NCBI GenBank assembly: GCA_007922195.1
Contig: ML681968.1
Location: 372,001 to 436,000, forward strand
Length of the DNA stretch: 64,000 nucleotides
Source: Podocnemis expansa
Taxonomy: Eukaryota; Chordata; Testudines; Podocnemididae
Direction: 5' to 3'
The notes beneath the pieces were generated by a model. The model was not told the DNA's origin and did not search any database. It saw only the letters and a list, made by a program, of their open reading frames with translations. Within the stretch, counting starts at the first letter, position 1. The number at the start of each line of letters is the position of its first letter. The position numbers and the translations under genes were made by a program. Of the stretch, positions 60,301 through 64,000 are shown in pieces.

Positions 60301-62341
60301 AGAGAAATTCCAATAGTTCATCGAGTCTTGAAAATTCATGAAAAGTATGTAAGGAGTCTGGGGGGTGATTGACTACAGACATTTGCAGTACAGATCACCT
60401 TGGGCTTTGCTTATCACACAAAGGATTCTGGTTGATAAGGGGGTGGGAGACATCCTGGGAAACCCAGGTGCTGTAGGAGGTGATGTGAGAGGAATTCTTC
60501 AGCACTGACCCAGTGTCTGGCAGAGTATCAGGAAATATTCTCAAGTCCCAAAGGGGTAGCTGTGTTAATCTAGTTCAGTAAAACAAGCAAGGAGTCCTGT
60601 GGCACCTAAAGATGAACAAATTTATGAACACAGAACTCCTTGCTTGTTTTGCAGGAAATATTTGCTTCTGGAAGAATCTTCATCCAGATCATGATTTCCT
60701 TTGTAAAGATCTCCTGGCATTTTTCACAAGTTGGGGTTAACTCTTGTGTCCTGACCAACTATGTAGTATGTTAAATTAAAACTTGCTGGTTTTTGATATC
60801 CCAGTTGTCATATATTAGGACAAGGTAAATTTACCTTAGGAAGCCCTGGTTACTAAATCATTCCTTCTCGGTAAATCTTGAGCCACAGTGATTCTTGAAT
60901 TTTGTTCTGAAGGGAGTGAGATGGTCATTTTGATTTGTTCCTTGAGCAAGTTCTGCAGCTCTGGGTGAGCTTGCAAGAAAGCTCCCTTCTGCTTTCAGAC
61001 ACTCCCTCTTCCATGCTTCCATGGGAATATGGTGAGGGTTGTATGTGAGGGCAGTTCCTTGTGTGACTTGGGCCAGTCCCAGGGAGGGATTTGAATGTGA
61101 GAACTAAACTCTTAAACTGGCTCTTATATTCCCTGGATGGCCCAGGCAGAGACTGGTGCTTAGGTGTGATGGGGTCCTGGTAGACAGTATTGCTGAATCA
61201 GTAGGTGCTGCATTCTGGATAACGTGGAGCTTCCTCAGGACTGACAAAAGCATTTCTAGATGCAGTGAATTGTAGTAATAGAGTTTAGAGGTCACCTGTA
61301 TGAGGGTTACTCCAGCCATGTCCCTTTAATGGGCTGACTTTTGATCTTCAACTGTCTTCAGTGCAAATGTAGTAGCTGCAGCTATGAGTGTACCCAGAAA
61401 TAGCGGAGCCTAGAATGATCTGAGAGCTGTGAACATCTGCAGGTAACATCCCTCAGCCATGGGGATGTTGACCATTGTGGTGTGTTCTCCAGAGTGCTTC
61501 CCTCCACACCATCATGATCTGTCTTGCCAAACCTCAGTTTCAGCCAGTGGCCCAGTCAGTGGCATTGCTGGTGCTTGGCATGAGGTTGGGGGAGAGGAAG
61601 CAGACACGTGCTCTAAGTGTCACTGCCAGTGCCCTGAGTGGCAGCAGCCTGACCTGTCTGGGGCTCTGGAGCAGGGCAGCCTCCTTACCTGTCCCTGCTG
61701 GGGCTCTGGAGCTGGGCCGCCCATGGCGGCAGCTATCTTTCCTGTCCCCGGTCCCAGACGGGGATCTGGGGCTGAGCTGTCGGTGGCAGGACATCGATCT
61801 GCAACCTGCTTGGGGATGTGGGGACCAGATTGGGTTCAGGCCTCAAATCAGGCCTAGGGCAGGTTTTCAGGTTTTTTTTCTGAGACAGCATCACCCCTGG
61901 ACCCAGTCACACTCTCTCCACTCAGAGTGAGTTCCAGGTCCTCTAGTTCAGAGAAACAAGTCTCTTTGCTAGTTATTTGTACAGAAATCTTACTCAGTTA
62001 GAGCTTGTGGCATTTTTAGTCATTTCTCAGAGTCGAACGGCACCAGCACATCCTGACTTTTAAAATGAGATTGGGAAAGATGGAAGTCTTAGTGGTTCCA
62101 GAGTTCTGCTACATTTACTATATTTTAGGACCCATTAAATTTGCCCACGCCGTCATTGCTGTTGTGCTTTCTTGGAATATCTGTGGCTCAGCTGTAACCT
62201 GTGCTTTCCTTTCTCTGTAAGACACAATGGAGACATCAAATTTTTGACAAAGGGAGACAACAATGCTGTCGATGACAGAGGGCTGTACAAACAAGGGCAA
62301 CACTGGCTAGAAAAGAAAGACGTGGTGGGGAGAGCAAGAGG
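51263..62341 (+). CDS. SEC11A: Signal peptidase complex catalytic subunit SEC11A, 5' part
   Basis: Join 51263-51313, 51826-51935, 60195-60344 and 62222-62341. The total is 431 nt, in frame, giving about 143 of the 179 residues of the human protein. It is the ER-membrane serine protease that removes signal peptides, acting with SPCS1-3. The start [20 protein letters not shown] is the SEC11A rather than the longer SEC11C N-terminus. A transmembrane segment follows (about residues 18-38, [20 protein letters not shown]). The catalytic residues fall where expected: Ser56 in SGSMEP, His96 in IPIVHR and Asp122 in VDDRG. The C-terminal exon(s) (..FVPYIG..) are beyond the right edge. Intron 2 is 8.3 kb. 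Confidence 0.97.
51826..51935 (+). CDS. SEC11A: SEC11A exon 2
   Basis: The acceptor is ttcctcgcag|CTGTAT and the donor CTCAG|gtaaaa. It encodes [20 protein letters not shown] through [16 protein letters not shown], including the single N-terminal membrane anchor. It ends in a split Ser codon. Confidence 0.97.
52125..53397 (+). mobile_element. CR1 LINE, 5'-truncated
   Basis: It runs from within the reverse transcriptase region to the CR1 3' end ('gggttggactagatgacctt', 'ctaaccctatgatat'). The open stretch at 52424-53008 reads [11 protein letters not shown], then FADDTKLG (catalytic box), KCKVLHM, LGVVVDG, and [19 protein letters not shown], typical CR1 order. GVPQGSVL is degraded to GAPQRSVL, and a stop ends the frame at 53006. 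It lies in SEC11A intron 2, sense to the gene. Confidence 0.92.
52424..53008 (+). pseudogene. CR1 reverse transcriptase C-terminal fragment
   Basis: This 194-codon open frame carries the FADD catalytic box (about residue 34) and downstream thumb motifs, up to ATKMIRGL. It lacks the endonuclease and the first RT blocks, so it is a truncated dead copy. Confidence 0.85.
53400..55400. other. SEC11A: SEC11A intron 2, unassigned part
   Basis: I see no exon. The 54040-54490 stretch is open on the - strand for about 100 codons in overlapping frames but shows no domain I recognise. The rest is ordinary intron. Confidence 0.5.
56040..56490 (+). pseudogene. Harbinger Myb/SANT-like DNA-binding protein, broken
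   Basis: The core at about 56172-56320 reads [25 protein letters not shown] and [15 protein letters not shown]. This matches the trihelix/Myb-like domain of Harbinger accessory proteins (YNWD..QCRVK.KELR..Y.K). VLDFMDLRE precedes it. A frameshift follows, and the acidic tail is read in another frame (56251-56559). In this superfamily the protein assists transposase import and terminal repeat binding. Confidence 0.72.
58150..58890 (-). pseudogene. PIF/Harbinger transposase, broken
   Basis: Read on the - strand, it gives [20 protein letters not shown] and [14 protein letters not shown], then [18 protein letters not shown] (the family's FPNC.GAIDGTHIPI, with D changed), [19 protein letters not shown] and FSRCRM..GAF.RF.GHW. 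These are the DDE nuclease blocks of Harbinger transposases in the right order. At least one acidic residue is replaced and there are several stops, so it is inactive. Confidence 0.8.
60195..60344 (+). CDS. SEC11A: SEC11A exon 3
   Basis: The acceptor is gtttttcag|TGGCAG and the donor GAAAA|gtatgt. It carries the catalytic Ser ([18 protein letters not shown]) and His ([10 protein letters not shown]) motifs. The readable extension past 60344 is intron. Confidence 0.97.
60540..60651. mobile_element. Penelope-like inverted (fold-back) insertion
   Basis: A perfect 11 bp duplication, caggaaatatt (60529-60539 and 60652-60662), frames 112 bp. The left arm is 'ggggtagctgtgttaatcta' with 'caaggagtcctgtggcacct'. 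The right arm is the short inverse 'gaactccttgcttgttttg'. It is in SEC11A intron 3. Confidence 0.85.
61330..61950. other. SEC11A: GC-rich intronic patch, unassigned
   Basis: Two overlapping + frames (61459-61857, 61475-61930) stay open because of GC richness. No domain, splice-supported exon or known repeat is apparent. Confidence 0.4.
62222..62341 (+). CDS. SEC11A: SEC11A exon 4
   Basis: The acceptor is tctctgtaag|ACACAA and the donor AGAGG|gtgagt. It encodes [20 protein letters not shown] and [19 protein letters not shown]. It supplies the catalytic Asp and ends in a split Gly codon that should join ..FVPYIG in the next exon. Confidence 0.97.
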
Positions 62342-64000
62342 GTGAGTAAAACTCGCAAGCAGGAGAGGGTGTGCTCTGTCAAGTGCTCAAGGTGGATGTG
62401 CTTTCCATAAAGCCCCATAGCCCATTCTAGAATTCAGTTAAAGCTGATCTACAATGGGGGCCTGTCCTTTCCCTGCTTCATGATGTTATCAAGAAGAGGG
62501 GATAGTCTTCTTGTGTTAGAAATTTAGATCTTGGCTGTTTCACAAGGCTCTGGTGAAATAGTGCAGTTTGGGCACACATTGTAAGACAGTTAAAATTATG
62601 CAACTGAAGATGGAGAAGATCATTTTAGTGAGACAACTTAATGCAAACATCTGTTTAACTCTATTGCTTAATGAACAGTTGGAAGAAAGGAAATCTGTGA
62701 CAAAGGGTCAGTGCTTCCTTCAGTTAAGGTACAAGAGCTCAATAAACATCCCTGAAAGTCCAGAAGAGTTCTCAGCAAAACTAGGGAGCAGTAAGCTCAA
62801 TGCTCTTGATCATTACAATAGAAAACTTTTTACAAGCATACACTTGAGGCTTTTCCCCCCCGCCTTACCCCCCCCCCCCCAAAGAATCAGGTAAGAGCAC
62901 AAATGTAATTTAAAAAAAAAAGAAAAAAGGGGCAAAAACCAAAAAAAAATCCCAAACACCCACACCTTTTAAGTTTAATATTAGTAACACTTGGATGAAA
63001 GCTTTCACAAGGAGTCAATAAACTAGCTTTTAACTGAAGCTGGCAGGCAGGCTTGTTGATGCTAAATATGAAGAAGGCTTTTTGTTGCTTTTAGGCAAAG
63101 CATATATTGAACTGGTGTATTTATTTTCTTGATCCTATCAGATTCATTGTTTAAAAGAAATGATTGGCTGGCCGAATTTTTGTGGGGGGCATCATGAGGC
63201 CCAGACACTGGAGGAAAAAACAGTCACATGTTAGACGCTCTCTCTGAAAAGTTTGAGCCCAAACTTGAGAATTTCAGGGAGATCGCACCAGGAGGTTGGA
63301 TTTGTGGGCAAATTTGTATAAGCATGTTTGTCACTGAGGCAGGTTTAGGCCAAGATGCCAAAAGTGACTAGTGATTTTTGGGTGCCTCATTGGAGATCCG
63401 AGCCTCTCTGACATTATTGTGGTGTCTCCTGTGGGGCCCCCAGAATCAGTAGCCACGTCTGAAAATCTTGACCTAATCTATGAATTCCATTTCTGAGTAG
63501 GGAAGTCACGGCTGCAGACCTTATTGGCTTGACCTAATGCAGTCTCTGATCTGACACTGGCTAGTTCAGACCACTGTCCAGTCGAACAATATCTTTAGAG
63601 AAACAGGATTGCAGGTAAGAAACCATCCCTTCTAAAGCCATAAATGTGGGCAGAGGGCAGCTGTAGAACCTGAATGTTCTTTAACGTGCATCTTGAAATG
63701 GAAGTGACACTCATGTCCTTTAGTTAAAGATGTTATCCTGCCTGCCACTGGCTAACTGATCATGGTCAATTTACATCACCTCTCTCTCTCTCTCTCATAT
63801 TTACTGATTTATAGACAACTTCACTACCTCTAAGTGCTATGGTGTTTTGATCAAGTTAGTGCTGTAAGGGCTAAACTTGTCCTGAATATCTCACAACCAT
63901 CAGGCAAATTGGAGTATTTTGTCCCCAGATCCTGACCTTATCTGGACAATTGTCCCTTACAGAACCACTATAAACATCAAAGTATTGTTTGTCTCCCAGT
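62342..64000 (+). other. SEC11A: SEC11A intron 4 (5' part)
   Basis: No further SEC11A exon is found. Homopolymer-rich tracts (poly-C at about 62868, poly-A at 62910-62950) and a short (CT)n at 63780-63797 are the only features I see. Confidence 0.7.

Noticed and set aside
62568..62894. 108-codon ORF as the next SEC11A exon
   Set aside because: It does not encode the expected FVPYIG segment, lacks a fitting acceptor phase, and ends in a poly-C tract.
1..64000. CRISPR arrays, operons, endogenous retroviruses, tRNA or rRNA genes
   Set aside because: No regular direct-repeat array, no LTR-gag-pol-env layout and no cloverleaf with intact boxes was seen.

Overview
The window looks like nuclear DNA of a sauropsid, most likely a turtle. 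The coding exons are short and separated by multi-kilobase introns with GT/AG junctions. The interspersed repeats are CR1 LINEs, DIRS retrotransposons, Penelope-like tails, PIF/Harbinger and many small hAT elements. No bacterial, viral or organellar gene organisation is present. The species assignment is an inference from repeat content and has not been searched.

Two real protein-coding genes are present, both partial and both on the + strand. The first is the 3' end of ZNF592. Its seven last coding exons lie between 26431 and 44400, join in one frame (1527 nt, 508 residues plus stop), and are followed by a roughly 2 kb 3' UTR with a good AATAAA at 46429. The second is the 5' part of SEC11A, the catalytic subunit of the ER signal peptidase complex. 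It has a CpG-rich promoter at about 51000-51260 and four coding exons (51263-62341) that hold the complete Ser56/His96/Asp122 triad. The last exon or exons lie beyond the right edge. ZNF592 ends about 5 kb before SEC11A starts, in the same orientation.

Positions 1-26430 contain no recognisable exon and are read as a ZNF592 intron filled with nested mobile elements. A decayed LINE with APE endonuclease, reverse transcriptase and a zinc-knuckle tail (5330-11200) resembles the I/Jockey group. It is split by an inverted-repeat Penelope-like insertion (6714-8016, 10 bp target duplication) and by several DNA elements. Next come two DIRS-type retrotransposons in opposite orientation (about 11718-16363 minus, 17247-22488 plus). 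They have inverted terminal repeats, an internal complementary region and a recognisable ORF1, but no recognisable reverse transcriptase or recombinase.

Between ZNF592 exons lie CR1 fragments, hAT and pogo-like MITEs, more fold-back Penelope-like insertions and a CA microsatellite interrupted by a 10-N gap. Between the genes lie a second copy of the I/Jockey-like LINE (48200-49880) and more MITEs. SEC11A intron 2 carries a CR1 with its reverse transcriptase region and a decayed PIF/Harbinger element with both its Myb-like and transposase genes.

The main observations are: (1) a Penelope-like family whose insertions are nearly all tail-to-tail inverted repeats, four with clean 10-12 bp target duplications; (2) an RNase H-bearing I/Jockey-like LINE in an amniote; (3) DIRS copies that share ends and ORF1 but apparently not their 3' halves; (4) a ZNF592-SEC11A gene order that mirrors the paralogous ZNF532-SEC11C pair; and (5) a duplicated TGACGT/GC-box unit in the SEC11A promoter.
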